Part shown: in pieces, positions 1 through 9,451 of the stretch | Layout of the letters: every line of letters begins with the position of its first letter | Numbering within the stretch: the stretch's first letter is position 1 | DNA from: Bacteroidales bacterium | GTDB lineage: Bacteria > Bacteroidota > Bacteroidia > Bacteroidales > UBA4417 | Assembly: GCA_016707785.1 (NCBI GenBank) | Contig: JADJGZ010000014.1 | Coordinates: 81,985-145,984, forward strand | Direction: 5' to 3' | Length of the DNA: 64,000 nucleotides | Program-made: the position numbers and the translations under genes | Notes under the pieces: model-generated | Told to the model about the DNA's origin: nothing | What the model saw: the letters and a program-made list of their open reading frames with translations, nothing else | Database searches by the model: none

Positions 1-1082
1 TTACTGTAACTAATGCCAATGGTTCTGATTCAGAAATTAAAACCAATTACATAAGTGTTACTGCTGCTACCTACTGTATTCCAACGTTCACATCGGGAAC
101 CGGTTATGGTGATTATATCACACTGGTTCAATTAGGAACCATCAATAATGCTACCGGAGCTTCTGCATCGCCGTATTACACCTATTACAGCAGCTTGTCA
201 ACTGATTTGCTACCCAACACTGCCTATACGATAACACTGAGTCCCGGAACTTACGGTAGTGGCAATTATATAGCCGTTTGGATTGATTTTAATCAGAATG
301 CTACTTTTGAAGAGACCGAAAAACTCGGTACAGTACTCATAGGTGCAACACCTGCAACCGGAACCATCAGTTTCACAGTACCAGGCGGAGCTACTCCAGG
401 AGTTACAAGAATGCGCGTTAGAGAAGTCTATGCCAACAGTAATTTCGATGCATGTACCGCTTATACCTACGGCGAAACTGAGGATTATAATGTTAATATC
501 CTTAGTCTTGATAAAAATCTGAACCTTGCTTTATTCCTCGAAGGACTTTTCAATGGTGCCAGTATGAACAAGGCCCAGAATGGTTCTGGAAACCAATTCC
601 CGGGTAACGTCGCAGATCAGATTACCATAGAATTGCGTAATTCCATTGCCCCTTATACTCTTGCAGGCGGACCTTACACAATGAACGTTAATACTGATGG
701 TACAGCTGCTATTACCATTCCTGCTGCTCTGGGATCAACCTATTTTATTGTAGTTAAACATAGGAACAGTCTGGAAACCTGGAATGCAACACCGATATCT
801 TTTGGTGGGACTAGTATTAGTTATAATTTCAATAGCTCTGCAGGTCAGGCTTATGGTAATAATCTTAAACTTGTATCAGGACAGTATGTGATTTACTCTG
901 GTGACGTCAATCAGGATGGTTTGATTGACTCTGATGACCTGATTCCAACAGATAACCATGCAAAGGATTTCCTTACCGGTTATTTATCTACCGATTTAAA
1001 TGGCGATGGTTTTGTAAATGAAACAGATTTGCAGCTCATTGATTCAAATGGCGCTCTCTTCGTGGCAAAAATCACCCCATAA
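1..1082 (+). CDS. Secreted protein with PKD, GEVED and dockerin-like C-terminal module (5' end outside window)
   Basis: The reading frame is open from base 3, so the gene starts upstream of the window; an internal TTG at 195 is not the real start. What remains is the last strand of a PKD-like domain (ends TNYISVTAA), a GEVED-type beta domain (WIDFNQNATFEETEKLG, then GETEDYNV), and the C-terminal module shared by five proteins here: LFLEGLFNG, KHRNSLETW, AYGNN, then two calcium-loop-like repeats (DVNQDGLIDSDD and DLNGDGFVNETD). GEVED and PKD domains are known from extracellular adhesins and enzymes of Bacteroidota. There is no T9SS tail; the protein ends directly after the second loop. It is the most divergent of the five modules (IPTDNHAKD in place of AxIDNxST). 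The enzymatic or binding part, if any, lies upstream and cannot be judged. Confidence 0.85.
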   Translation, partial: TVTNANGSDSEIKTNYISVTAATYCIPTFTSGTGYGDYITLVQLGTINNATGASASPYYTYYSSLSTDLLPNTAYTITLSPGTYGSGNYIAVWIDFNQNATFEETEKLGTVLIGATPATGTISFTVPGGATPGVTRMRVREVYANSNFDACTAYTYGETEDYNVNILSLDKNLNLALFLEGLFNGASMNKAQNGSGNQFPGNVADQITIELRNSIAPYTLAGGPYTMNVNTDGTAAITIPAALGSTYFIVVKHRNSLETWNATPISFGGTSISYNFNSSAGQAYGNNLKLVSGQYVIYSGDVNQDGLIDSDDLIPTDNHAKDFLTGYLSTDLNGDGFVNETDLQLIDSNGALFVAKITP

Positions 1083-1103
1083 TCCAACTAATTCCAAAAT
1101 GAT

Positions 1104-1138
1104 GAGGCTGTTTCAAAAGGAGACAGCCTCTTTTTTTT
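1104..1138 (+). terminator. Rho-independent terminator after the partial secreted-protein gene
   Basis: Perfect 8-bp stem GAGGCTGT (1104-1111) with ACAGCCTC (1123-1130), an 11-base loop and a run of eight T at 1131-1138. It starts 22 bases after the stop codon. Confidence 0.9.
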
Positions 1139-1658
1139 GTTTTTTAGTCTTTATGCAGAAACCAGACTAAAAACTTCGGTTCCAGGATCAACCTTCAGAT
1201 TCAAGCTTTCAATCCCCACCTTGAAGGTTGATTTTTTAAGTCTAATCTCTTGTTGGGTCAGTTCCCCGCCCCATGGGGGGAATATAAATAATTTCCTTCA
1301 TACCTCGCTGCTCTGTGGCGCGGTCATTCATTTTTTAAAAAACATCCTGTAACCCCAGCCTTTAGGCTGGGGTTTAACTAAGTCGTCCTTACGAGGCCTT
1401 TAGGCCTGACCTATGGGATTGCGATAAAATAAATATCTAATATTTCGACAAAATGCATACAACTGAATATGTAAGTTTCTTCCCTTTGTTAAATCATGAA
1501 GAGTGTAAATAATCCTTTGTGTTGCTTCGTGCCTTCGTGGCTTAGTGTCTGGAAAATCTGATACTTAGACTTAAACTCACTAGGGATCAAAAGGTAGGAA
1601 CAGCACAGCTGTGATTTTTGATAAGCTAATATGCTGATAATTAAAGTCATTTTAAATT
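1139..1658. other. Non-coding gap with several inverted repeats
   Basis: I see no convincing gene in this stretch. It holds an 11-bp inverted repeat (ATCAACCTTCA at 1187-1197 with its complement at 1222-1232) followed by six T, which resembles a second terminator. A perfect 8-bp hairpin CCCCAGCC-TTTA-GGCTGGGG lies at 1353-1372, and a smaller palindrome AGGCCTTTAGGCCT follows near 1400. These look like REP-type intergenic palindromes. The short open frame at 1137-1352 has no coding character and runs through the hairpins. Confidence 0.6.
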
Positions 1659-2078
1659 ATGAAACCCATTTCTCGATTATTGTTAGTTATTTTTTTGAGT
1701 GCTTTGATTTTTGCCTGTGATCGTCCTGATTGCACAAATGTCAACCCTGTTTTTGATCAATACTTACCCGGTGAGAAGCTTTACAATGATGAGCTGGCTT
1801 CTCAACTCACCAGAATAGACCAGGATAAATTAAGCTATTGGTTCAAAGAGTATCGGGTTGTAAATCAACAGGAAGAGTTATGTTTTTATGTTCAGGGTGA
1901 CGGTTTATGCGCCGAAATAGTTATGAAAGTAACAGATTGGACTCAGTTGGAAGATCTAAGGAAAGCAAAAGGCAAAACTTACAGTGGAGCTGAGTTTGTA
2001 AAACTCCGGTATGAAGTTTTAAGAGATACATTAACAACAGAGTTTATCTTTAAACGATTTGCTAGGATTATTGATTGA
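1659..2078 (+). CDS. Small lipoprotein of unknown function
   Basis: 139 residues. The N-terminus is a lipoprotein signal: basic start MKPISR, hydrophobic stretch to residue 18, and lipobox IFAC with cysteine 20 as the likely lipidated residue. The mature part is charged and mixed alpha/beta, with no transmembrane segment and no motif I can name; it contains a Cys-rich start (CDRPDCTN). The protein is probably anchored in the inner or outer membrane facing the periplasm. It stands alone between two non-coding repeat regions, so context gives no hint of function. The ATG at 1659 places the signal peptide at the very N-terminus and is the obvious start. Confidence 0.75.
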   Translation: MKPISRLLLVIFLSALIFACDRPDCTNVNPVFDQYLPGEKLYNDELASQLTRIDQDKLSYWFKEYRVVNQQEELCFYVQGDGLCAEIVMKVTDWTQLEDLRKAKGKTYSGAEFVKLRYEVLRDTLTTEFIFKRFARIID

Positions 2079-2096
2079 TTCAGCGTAATACTGCTG

Positions 2097-2120
2097 CCCC
2101 CGGAAGGGGAGCCTTTGGCT
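2097..2120. repeat. Double-palindrome element, copy 1
   Basis: CCCC..AAGGGG directly followed by AGCCTTTGGCT. This is one copy of a dispersed element made of two adjacent small hairpins. Other copies lie at 3250-3272 (inverted), 20067-20090, 20127-20148, 20231-20252, 27217-27240, 48101-48125 and 48285-48308. Confidence 0.7.
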
Positions 2121-2345
2121 GGGAGATGAGGAGATGGGGAGATTTGGGGATAAAGAGATGAGGAGATGAGGAGATGAGGAGAAGAGGAGATGAGGAGATG
2201 AGGAGATTAAGAGATGGGGAGGGAAGATGAGGAGATGGAGAGAGGAGAGAGGAGATGGGGAGATGGGAGATTGGGGATAGAGATGAGAAGATGAGGAGAA
2301 GAGGAGATGAGAAGATGAGAAGATGTGGGGATGAGGAGATGATAG
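2121..2345. repeat. Low-complexity GAGGAGAT microsatellite
   Basis: About 225 bases of degenerate tandem GAGGAGATGA units on the plus strand. The strong purine bias and lack of an open frame argue against coding. Similar tracts lie at 19975-20065 and 55093-55160. Confidence 0.85.
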
Positions 2346-2370
2346 ATACGAATTTTTTGGCTTAGAGTGT

Positions 2371-3200
2371 CTAGATTGGCAAAAAAGGTGTCCCCCTTTT
2401 TCTAAAAGGGGGTGTCCGCCTTAGCGGACGGGGGATTTTGGCCCAGCCTCACAAAATAAAATTCTTAAGAAATGATTTGACTCAAACACACTTTATTGAA
2501 CAAACACGAAGTCTTGGAATGAGTTAGTTCCAGATTGGCAATAAAGTATGTCCCCCTTTTTCTAAAAGGGGGTGTCCGCCTTAGCGGACGGGGGATTTTG
2601 GCCCCACAGCACAAAATAAAATTCTTAAGAAATGATTTGACTCAAACACACTTTATTGAACAAACACGAAGTCTTGGAATGAGTTAGTTCCAGGTTGGTA
2701 AAAAAGGTGTCCCCCTTTTTTCTAAGGGGGTGTCCGCCTTAGCGGACGGGGATTTGGCCACAGCACCAAATAAAATTCTTAAGAAATGATTTCACTCAAA
2801 CACACTTTATTGAACATACACGAAGGCTTGGAATGAGTTAGTTCCAGATTGGCAATAAAGGTGTCCCCCTTTTTTCTAAAAGGGGGTGTCCGCCTTAGCG
2901 GGGGGGACGGGGATTTTGGCCCCACAGCACAAAATAAAATTCTTAAGAAATGATTTGACTCAAACACACTTTATTGAACATATCGAAGGCTTGGAATGAG
3001 TTAGTTCCAGATTGGCAATAAAGTATGTCCCCCTTTTTCTAAAAGGGGGTGTCCGCCTGGGACGGGGATTTTGGCCCACAGCACAAATAAAATTCTTAAG
3101 AAATGGGTTGACTCAAACACACTTTATTGAACAAACACGAAGTCTTGGAATGAGTTGGTTCCAGATTCGCAATAAAGTATGCCCCCCTTTCAAAAGAGGG
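2371..3200. repeat. Tandem array of ~160-bp units, five copies plus a partial sixth
   Basis: The anchor TCCCCC begins at 2391, 2551, 2710, 2864, 3028 and (degenerate) 3182, giving periods of 160, 159, 154, 164 and 154. Each full unit has a hairpin of C5T5/A4G5 type, a second small hairpin around GTCCGCCTTAGCGGAC, then a constant ~100-base segment (AAATTCTTAAGAAATG, ACTCAAACACACTTTATTG, GAATGAGTTAGTTCCAG). Copies differ by small indels, including an extra GGGG block in copy 4 and loss of part of the second hairpin in copy 5. Open frames in the array (2779-2967, 3012-3278) are not conserved between copies and are spurious. Confidence 0.9.
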
Positions 3201-3204
3201 ACAT

Positions 3205-3413
3205 TCTCAAACACTCCCACAAATTCTCAAATTAGTATCCGACATTCGAAGCCAAAGGCTCCCCTTCGGGGCATCTAACATCCGCAATCCGACATCCGAC
3301 AGCTGCAATCTGCAATCCGCAATCCGACATTCAACATCTACACTAGAGTTCCGACATCCGACATCCGACATCCAACATTCGACATCCGACATCCGACATT
3401 AGACATTCGACAT
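3205..3413. repeat. ACATCCGA-type microsatellite with an inverted double-palindrome element
   Basis: Degenerate tandem repeats of ACATCCG/ACATTCG run to 3413. An inverted copy of the double-palindrome element (AGCCAAAGGCT then CCCCTTCGGGG) sits at 3250-3272. Related tracts appear at 20105-20280 and 63924-64000 (complementary orientation) and at 55220-55370. Confidence 0.8.
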
Positions 3414-3456
3414 AAAAAAACGCTGTGCCGGACGAATCCAACACAGCGTTTTTTTT
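3414..3456 (-). terminator. Terminator (possibly bidirectional) of the PID-CTERM-like gene
   Basis: Stem CGCTGTG (3421-3427) with CACAGCG (3442-3448), extended by flanking A and T runs on both sides (A7 before, T8 after). On the minus strand it lies 16-58 bases after the stop codon at 3472. Confidence 0.85.
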
Positions 3457-3471
3457 GATAGAAAGAATGTA

Positions 3472-3693
3472 CTATTCTTCTTTCTTGGCAAAGTTGTAAC
3501 GGCTGATAGCGTAAGCCAGACCGAAAGCAACCAGGATGCCTGCACCGCCACCGATTGGAGCAGAAGGGCCGCCGGTTGGAGGTCCACCACCTGGATCGCC
3601 ACCTTCACCTGGATCGGGCTGAGCCATTAGGCTGGAAAGTCCGACAAATGCCATTAAAAGAACGGTTAGATATAATTTTTTCATCTTTTTCAT
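3472..3693 (-). CDS. Small secreted Gly/Pro-rich protein with a PID-CTERM-like tail
   Basis: 73 residues. It has a signal peptide (MKKMKKLYLTVLLMAFVGLSSLMAQ, cleavage after residue 25), a short Gly/Pro/Asp linker (PDPGEGGDPGGGPPTGGP), then APIGGGAGILVAFGLAYAI and a basic end (SRYNFAKKEE). This matches, from memory, the PID-CTERM class of tiny Bacteroidota proteins, whose tail reads P-I-D-G-G followed by a hydrophobic helix and basic residues. Here the aspartate is replaced by glycine. The tail is thought to be a protein-sorting signal; the substrate role of such tiny proteins is not established. It is the last gene of a minus-strand run, 62 bases after the large T9SS protein, and is followed by a strong terminator. 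Confidence 0.8.
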   Translation of the reverse strand: MKKMKKLYLTVLLMAFVGLSSLMAQPDPGEGGDPGGGPPTGGPSAPIGGGAGILVAFGLAYAISRYNFAKKEE

Positions 3694-3723
3694 AGACTTG
3701 GGTTTTTTAGGTTAATTATTAGC

Positions 3724-3743
3724 CCCGTGGCAAGAGCCACGGG
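3724..3743 (-). terminator. Hairpin between the T9SS protein gene and the PID-CTERM-like gene
   Basis: Perfect 8-bp stem CCCGTGGC-AAGA-GCCACGGG just after the stop codon at 3756. There is no U-run on the minus strand, so it may be a weak terminator or an mRNA-stabilising end. Confidence 0.55.
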
Positions 3744-3755
3744 ACTGTAATTTTA

Positions 3756-6700
3756 TTAGCGAATGAATACCTTTTGGTTTACTGAACCATTAGCGGTAAC
3801 TACCTTCACCATGTAATTTGCGGTTGGAGCCTTAACCGGAATAATGGTCTTGGCATCGCTGCTCATTGAGGTGTGGATAAGTTCGCGACCGGTTACATCG
3901 TAAATCCAAACTTCGCCTGCAAGCTGTGTGTTGTTATTGATAACAACTGACTTGTCAAGACTGTATACAGAGATACCAGTGGTGTTGAGGTCACCCATAC
4001 CATTGGCATTCTTGAAATGCAGTTTGAAGCGGTTTTCGCTATCACCATTAACATAGCTGAAGCTATAGTTGGCATTCTGACGGAGATCCTGAACCTTGTT
4101 CAGTTTAAGGTCTTCGAGAAGAACTGGAGTGAATCCGTCAAAGCTTTCGATACCTGAAGCGGTGAATGTGTATTCGCCATCAGCATTTGCTTTGAATCCA
4201 AGGTCTACTACTTCATTTCCTTCAAGTGGGAATGAGTTCAACCACAGACGGTCACCATTAACAACGCTGAATAATGAAGCATCGCTGTCAAGTTTCTTAC
4301 CATCAAAGTTGTCGAAGTTTGCTGTAGCAGCGTTTTCGAAATGGATAACGGTTTCATCATTGAGTGAATTACCGGCAACGTTAACTCTCAGTACATTAGC
4401 AAGGCTTCCTTTGAAGAAAGGAGCTGTGCTGTGAACGCGGGTTGCTGCTGGCATATCAATAGATGCACTTGCACCTGTTGCAGTTACAAAGAAACCATTT
4501 TCAGCAGGAATAATACCTGTGAATCCGAATGTTCCGATACCTGTTGATGAGCTGTAATACCTGTAACCAGCTGTTGGAGCTCCAAGAATATTGAAACCAT
4601 CCCATACGGCAACAGAAGCACTAACATTATTCAGAACAACACCGTCCCAATCAATAGCACTGGTATATGGGTTACCTAAGAGGTTCCATCCACCATTAGC
4701 TGTTGATAATGCACCGGCAAATACAGGAGGAGTATTGAGAGCTCCTACGAAGTTTGCAGTTACAGTTGGGGTTGTGGTACTAACGTTGTAACCCTTACCT
4801 ACTACGAAAGGATCTGTGAGGTATCTGAATACCCATGTGCCTGAAAGAGCAACATATTCACGAGCCCATACTGTGAGTGAATTTGAGAATACACCACCGA
4901 TAGTAGCACCTGAAACAGGAGTTGAAACGAAATGAGCCTTAGTGTTGGTAATATTACGTTTTACCAATACTGAACTGGCTGTGAGGAATTCTGAACCGAT
5001 GAAAGAACCACCATCATTGATAGTGAAGCTAGCACAAGCTGCAGGAGCTGTCAGGGTAGGATAGGTTGTTAAACCACCTGGGATAAGAACTGTTGTTGTG
5101 GCTGCAGGAACTACTGCACCAACTTCAGTTGTCCAGTTTCCACCTTCGAACCAATCTTCGTTAACAGAACCATTCCATGTTGCAGCAACAGGAACAAGAA
5201 CAACGATTTCTTCAACAAAGATATCTAAAGTAACTGAACCACTGATACCACAATCATTCTGTCCGAATACGCTGAGAGTTCCACTGGTAGCACCAACTGC
5301 GAAATCAATAGTTACAGATGCTGATCCATTACCATTGATAACATAACCAGTACCGGAATAAGACCAATAAGCAGCAGTAGCGTTAGGAATAACAACGGAG
5401 TAAGCTACGCCGCTGGTTCCTTCTGTAACTGTAGCAAGGCCGGAAATAGCACCTGCTGGTCCTGGAAGAGGATTCTCGGTGATAACTGCACTACCGATCA
5501 TATTGGTAGTATAGGTACCATTTGAACCAGTTGCAGTATAAGTACCTGCAAGCTGACTTCCGAATGAAACAGCTGCACCGGTTCCGGCAACAGTTGCTCC
5601 ACCAGGAGTAAGGGTATAAGTAACACCTACTTCTGAACCGCTAAGTCCAACAGGTAAGCCACCGGTACCTTCGCAGTATGCACCACCACCTGTTACGTTG
5701 AAAGCAGCAGGAGGAAGAATAACAGCTGTAACAGTAATTGTAACAGTGTTTGACATTGCAGTAGCTGCAGTAACACAACCCAAAGAGCTGGTCATTACAA
5801 CATATACATCATCACCATCAACTGGAACAAAGGAGAATGAACCTGAATTGATTCCGGCTGTGCCTCCATTTACATACCACTGGTATGAAGGAGTTCCACC
5901 ATTTACTGGAGTTGCAGTGAAGTTAACGGTTGTACCGGCAACTACAGTTGTGAAATCAGCAACAATAGAAACAGCAGGAGTTACACTTGGAGTAATGGTA
6001 AGGTGAAGGATATTGGTAACACAACCAACAACAACGGTATAATCACCACTTGTAGTGTAGGTTACATTATTGATTCCCCATGTGTATGAATCACAAGCGC
6101 TTTCAGTAACTTCAACTGTGGTGCTTGGAGTAATGGTGAGGTGAAGGATATTTGTAACAGAACAAACACCAACAGTATAATCACCACTTGTAGTGTAGGT
6201 TACATTATTGATTCCCCATGTGTATGAATCACAAGCGCTAGCAGTAACTTCAACTGTGGTGCTTGGAGTAATGGTGAGGTGAAGGATATTGGTAACACAA
6301 CCAACAACAACGGTATAATCACCACTTGTAGTGTAGGTTACATTATTGATTCCCCATGTGTATGAATCACAAGCGCTTTCAGTAACTTCAACTGTGGTGC
6401 TTGGAGTAATGGTGAGGTGAAGGATATTGGTTACACAACCAACAACAACGGTATAATCACCACTTGTAGTGTAAGTTAAACCGCTGATTCCCCATGTGTA
6501 TGAATCACAAGCACTTTCAGTAACTTCAACTGTGGTGCTTGGAGTAATGGTGAGGTGAAGGATATTGGTAACACACAACCAACAACAACGGTATAATCAC
6601 CACTTGTAGTGTAAGTTAAACCGCTGATTCCCCATGTGTATGTATCACAAGCGCTTTCAGTAACTTCAACTGTGGTGCTTAAAGTTTCTGTAATTACAGC

Positions 6701-8103
6701 ACTTCCGGTCATGGCAGTTGTGCCACCGGCATTGGTTCCGGAAACAGTATAGGTTCCAGCTAACTGATTACCAAAAGTAATAGCATCACCGGTACCGGCT
6801 ACAGTTGCTCCACCAGGAGTAAGAGTATAAGTAACACCTAATTCAGAACCTACAAGGCCTACTGGTAAACCAGTACCACCGGAACAGTATGATCCGCCAC
6901 CGGTTACAGCAAATGCAAGAGGAGCTGGAGTAACAACACCAACGGTCATAGTAACAACGTTTGATGTTGAAGTGGAAGTTTCAGGAGTAACGCATGTTTC
7001 TGAAGTGATCATCTCACAATAAACCTGGTCTCCATCAACTGGTGTATATACAAAGAATGGATCTAATCCATCAGCTGCATAAGCGCCATTTACATACCAT
7101 AAGAAGTAAGGGTCAGTACCACCTGAAGTAGGAGTTGCAGTGAATGTAACTGATGTTCCTGGAGGAACTGTTGTGCCTGGAGTAGCAGCTAAAGCTACTG
7201 ATGCAACAGCGGGAGCAATAGAAGTCAATGTAACTGTATTGGCCATATTTACAAGGCCGGCACAAGAAGGACTCTTTACTTCAACTAAAGCACCTGTAAC
7301 CAATGCTCCAAAACTTTCCGGATTACCTGAACCAAAAACAACGCCTGCTGCACCAGCAACCGGAGTTCCATCAACATACAGATAATAGGTATAACCAGCC
7401 TGGGTAGCATCCAATGAAATGGTTGCACCTGCGCCTGGGAGTAAACAGATTTCGGTATTGTCAGCTGAAACAGCCTGAGCGGAAGGAGCTGGGAATGAAC
7501 CAGTAAATACAGGATTCACTGTTCCAACTAAAGTGTGTGAAGCCTGAACTGTGATATCAGTATTTACACCTGGGGAAGCTCCTACATAAGCAAACATCTT
7601 GGTAGGATAACCTGTAGCAAGTGTAAAATTCCAGGTATGGGCTGGATTAGTACCTACCTCGAAAGGTAAGGAACAAGCAACACGGATCCTGGCAAGCCTG
7701 TTTCCAGTAGTATTGGAAATCACGGTAGCACCTGCCCATCCCGGAGGAGCCACTGGAGTAACCTGGATACAGTTTTTAGTTGCATCATAACCAAATTTAT
7801 CTGGTCCTGGACGCTGAGCTGCATTCAGTGTTGAACTGCTTCCTGGAACAGGAGATACATTAATTACACCACCAGCTGGAATGATTGCAGGATTTACAAG
7901 AATACCTAACTGGAATTGTGCTAACCTTAGTACAGTTGTAGCTGTTCGAGTAAGAACAACATCAAACTCATAGACATTACACGATACCTGTGTAGCATTG
8001 GTAATTTTACAAGTGTAGGTCGGGTTTGAGCAAAGGATCCCATGCTCAATAGTAGCAGAATAGCCCCGAAAATCCACACAAAGAAGTGTTGTTGTTTTTT
8101 CAT
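3756..8103 (-). CDS. Large T9SS-exported Ig-repeat protein, interrupted by two frameshifts
   Basis: Joining three frames gives about 1,450 residues. The ATG at 8103 starts a signal peptide (MKKQQHFFVWIFGAILLLL...FAQ). A one-base loss in a C run near 8022-8024 moves the mature protein to another frame (open to 6476), and two extra bases at about 6571-6576 move it again (open 6578-3756). Order: a ~150-residue N-terminal domain homologous to that of the 8224-9372 protein (YTCKITN..., YEFDVVLTRT); Ig/PKD-like modules; five 46-residue repeats with SACDxYTW; more Ig-like modules; a C-terminal T9SS type A sorting domain (EVWIYDVTGREL to QKVFIR). It is therefore expected on the cell surface. Frameshifts may be sequencing errors or real inactivation; the downstream frames show no further decay. 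Confidence 0.8.
5986..6675. repeat. Five 138-bp tandem repeats inside the T9SS protein gene
   Basis: The anchor CTTGGAGTAATGGT recurs at 5986, 6124, 6262, 6400 and 6538, exactly 138 bases apart. Each unit encodes a 46-residue module (TTVEVTESACDSYTWGI, then YTTSGDYTV, GCVTNILHLTI). This Cys-containing module is common in secreted proteins of Bacteroidota. Copies are nearly identical, so the array can expand, contract or be mis-assembled. The fifth unit carries the two-base insertion that breaks the frame. Confidence 0.92.
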
Positions 8104-8223
8104 GATTGTTTGGGTTTTTGTTTATAAAATGTTGATTGGTCTTACTTTTTTTTCTTTTCCAATAGTTTTTTCTTTTGTCATGAATGGGTTTTAAGGTTAG
8201 TATTTGGGTTTATTGATTGCTAT

Positions 8224-9372
8224 TTATAAAGGTTTTTTTGCAGTTACCACGGCTGTTGAATTATTGTCAATTACGGCCATATCAGAACCATCTACGAGTC
8301 CGTCCCCGTTGATGTCTTCTGTATTATAACCTGAAAGAACTGAGGTACTTGCATTGTCAATTGCTGCCATATCGGAACCGTCTACAATCCCATCCTGAGA
8401 TTGATCGCCACCGAAGAAAACAAAAACCGTGCCCATCTGCTGCATATTGTTGCCGTATGCTTGTCCTGCAGCCGTACTGAAATCATAGTTTACAGTTCCT
8501 GATCCAAATGAAACAGGTGCTGCACTCCAGGTTTCAATACTGTTGCGATGCTTTACTACAACATAGTAAGTGCCAGAAAGTTCGCCCGGAATGGAGAAAG
8601 CACATTTTCCGTTGGAATAAAGCAGTACATTATCAGCAGTATATATTGCAGTATGAGGGGCTGTTACATCAGCCAATTCTACACTCACTAAATCAGCTAC
8701 AGGGCCTGCAAAATGATCCCCGGATTCATCCTGGGCTTTGTGGTTACCTGTACCTGAAACATATAAACCTTCCAGAAATAGGACAAGGTTTCCCGTTTTG
8801 GAATGAGAAATGGCATTTGTTATGGCAGTATTAACAAAAGGAGTACCTTCTGTGGTAAATGCAGAAACAACAGTATGGTAAGGCATCAGGTTCATACTCC
8901 AGTTGTAGTTCAGTGGATCGGCCCCAAATGCGACCGAATTGGTCAATCGGACCGAACAAACCTTAGTACCTGCAGTATTACTGATGACTGTACCGGCTGT
9001 AACACCTGTACCATAATCCCTGGGCGGTTTTCTGGGTGCAATTTTTACACAAAGAAAAGCAGGGTCAAAGGCGATGTTGATAGGGACCTGGCTTGCATTT
9101 AATTCTGATCCGCTAAGCAGGGTAGGAGTGATCGTACCCCCGTTCACAAATCCGGAATTGAGCAGGATGCCCGTGTTAAAACAAGCTAGCTCTAAAGGAG
9201 TAACACCTGTTTGAGTGAGGTAGATGTCAAATTCAAATACCTGGGCGCTCACAAAACTTCCATTCCTGATTTCACAGCTGTAAGTAGGAGTGTCTGCATA
9301 GAGGTTCTGAGTACCCAAGAACACTGATAGTAATATAACTATCAGGGCCATTAAATGCGCTGGTCTTTTCAT
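8224..9372 (-). CDS. Secreted dockerin-tailed protein with N-terminal beta-sandwich domain
   Basis: 382 residues from ATG 9372 (MKRPAHLMALIVILL), which puts the signal peptide at the N-terminus; an upstream in-frame codon at 9396 is less likely. The mature protein has two parts. Residues ~27-185 form a domain homologous to the N-terminus of the neighbouring 3756-8103 protein (YSCEIRNG, FEFDIYLTQTG, GSELNASQ, VISNTAG). Residues ~190-382 are the shared C-terminal module: LVLFLEGLYVSG, KHRNSIETWSA, QAYGNNMQ, then calcium loops DQSQDGIVDGSD and DINGDGLVDGSD separated by AAIDNASTS. There is no T9SS tail. It sits 121 bases upstream of the T9SS protein and downstream of the giant gene, in the same orientation. 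The role is unknown; a structural or binding role at the cell surface is an inference. Confidence 0.85.
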   Translation of the reverse strand: MKRPAHLMALIVILLSVFLGTQNLYADTPTYSCEIRNGSFVSAQVFEFDIYLTQTGVTPLELACFNTGILLNSGFVNGGTITPTLLSGSELNASQVPINIAFDPAFLCVKIAPRKPPRDYGTGVTAGTVISNTAGTKVCSVRLTNSVAFGADPLNYNWSMNLMPYHTVVSAFTTEGTPFVNTAITNAISHSKTGNLVLFLEGLYVSGTGNHKAQDESGDHFAGPVADLVSVELADVTAPHTAIYTADNVLLYSNGKCAFSIPGELSGTYYVVVKHRNSIETWSAAPVSFGSGTVNYDFSTAAGQAYGNNMQQMGTVFVFFGGDQSQDGIVDGSDMAAIDNASTSVLSGYNTEDINGDGLVDGSDMAVIDNNSTAVVTAKKPL

Positions 9373-9399
9373 GATGTTTGGGTTTTTGTTTTGCAAACC

Positions 9400-9435
9400 T
9401 AAGAATTTCCCGAAATTGGATTCGGGAAATTCTTA
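9400..9435 (-). terminator. Long perfect hairpin between the giant gene and the 382-residue gene
   Basis: 15-bp perfect inverted repeat: TAAGAATTTCCCGAA (9400-9414) with its complement at 9421-9435, and a 6-base loop. It starts 16 bases after the stop of the giant gene and ends 28 bases before the next start. No clear U-run follows, so it may end or attenuate transcription, or protect the 3' end of the upstream message. Confidence 0.65.
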
Positions 9436-9451
9436 AGTTAACAATTATTTA

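Noticed and set aside
1137..1352. 71-codon open frame after the first terminator
   Set aside because: It starts inside the terminator U-run, crosses inverted repeats and shows no protein-like composition.
2371..3200. Tandem repeats as a CRISPR array
   Set aside because: Units are ~160 bases with no unique spacers between short identical repeats, and no cas gene is present.
2779..3278. Open frames inside the 160-bp array as small genes
   Set aside because: The frames are not kept between copies, cross hairpins, and encode low-complexity sequence.
6540..6600. Programmed ribosomal frameshift in the T9SS protein gene
   Set aside because: The break is a simple two-base difference from sister repeats, with no slippery heptamer or downstream stem visible, and the same gene has a second break at a C run.
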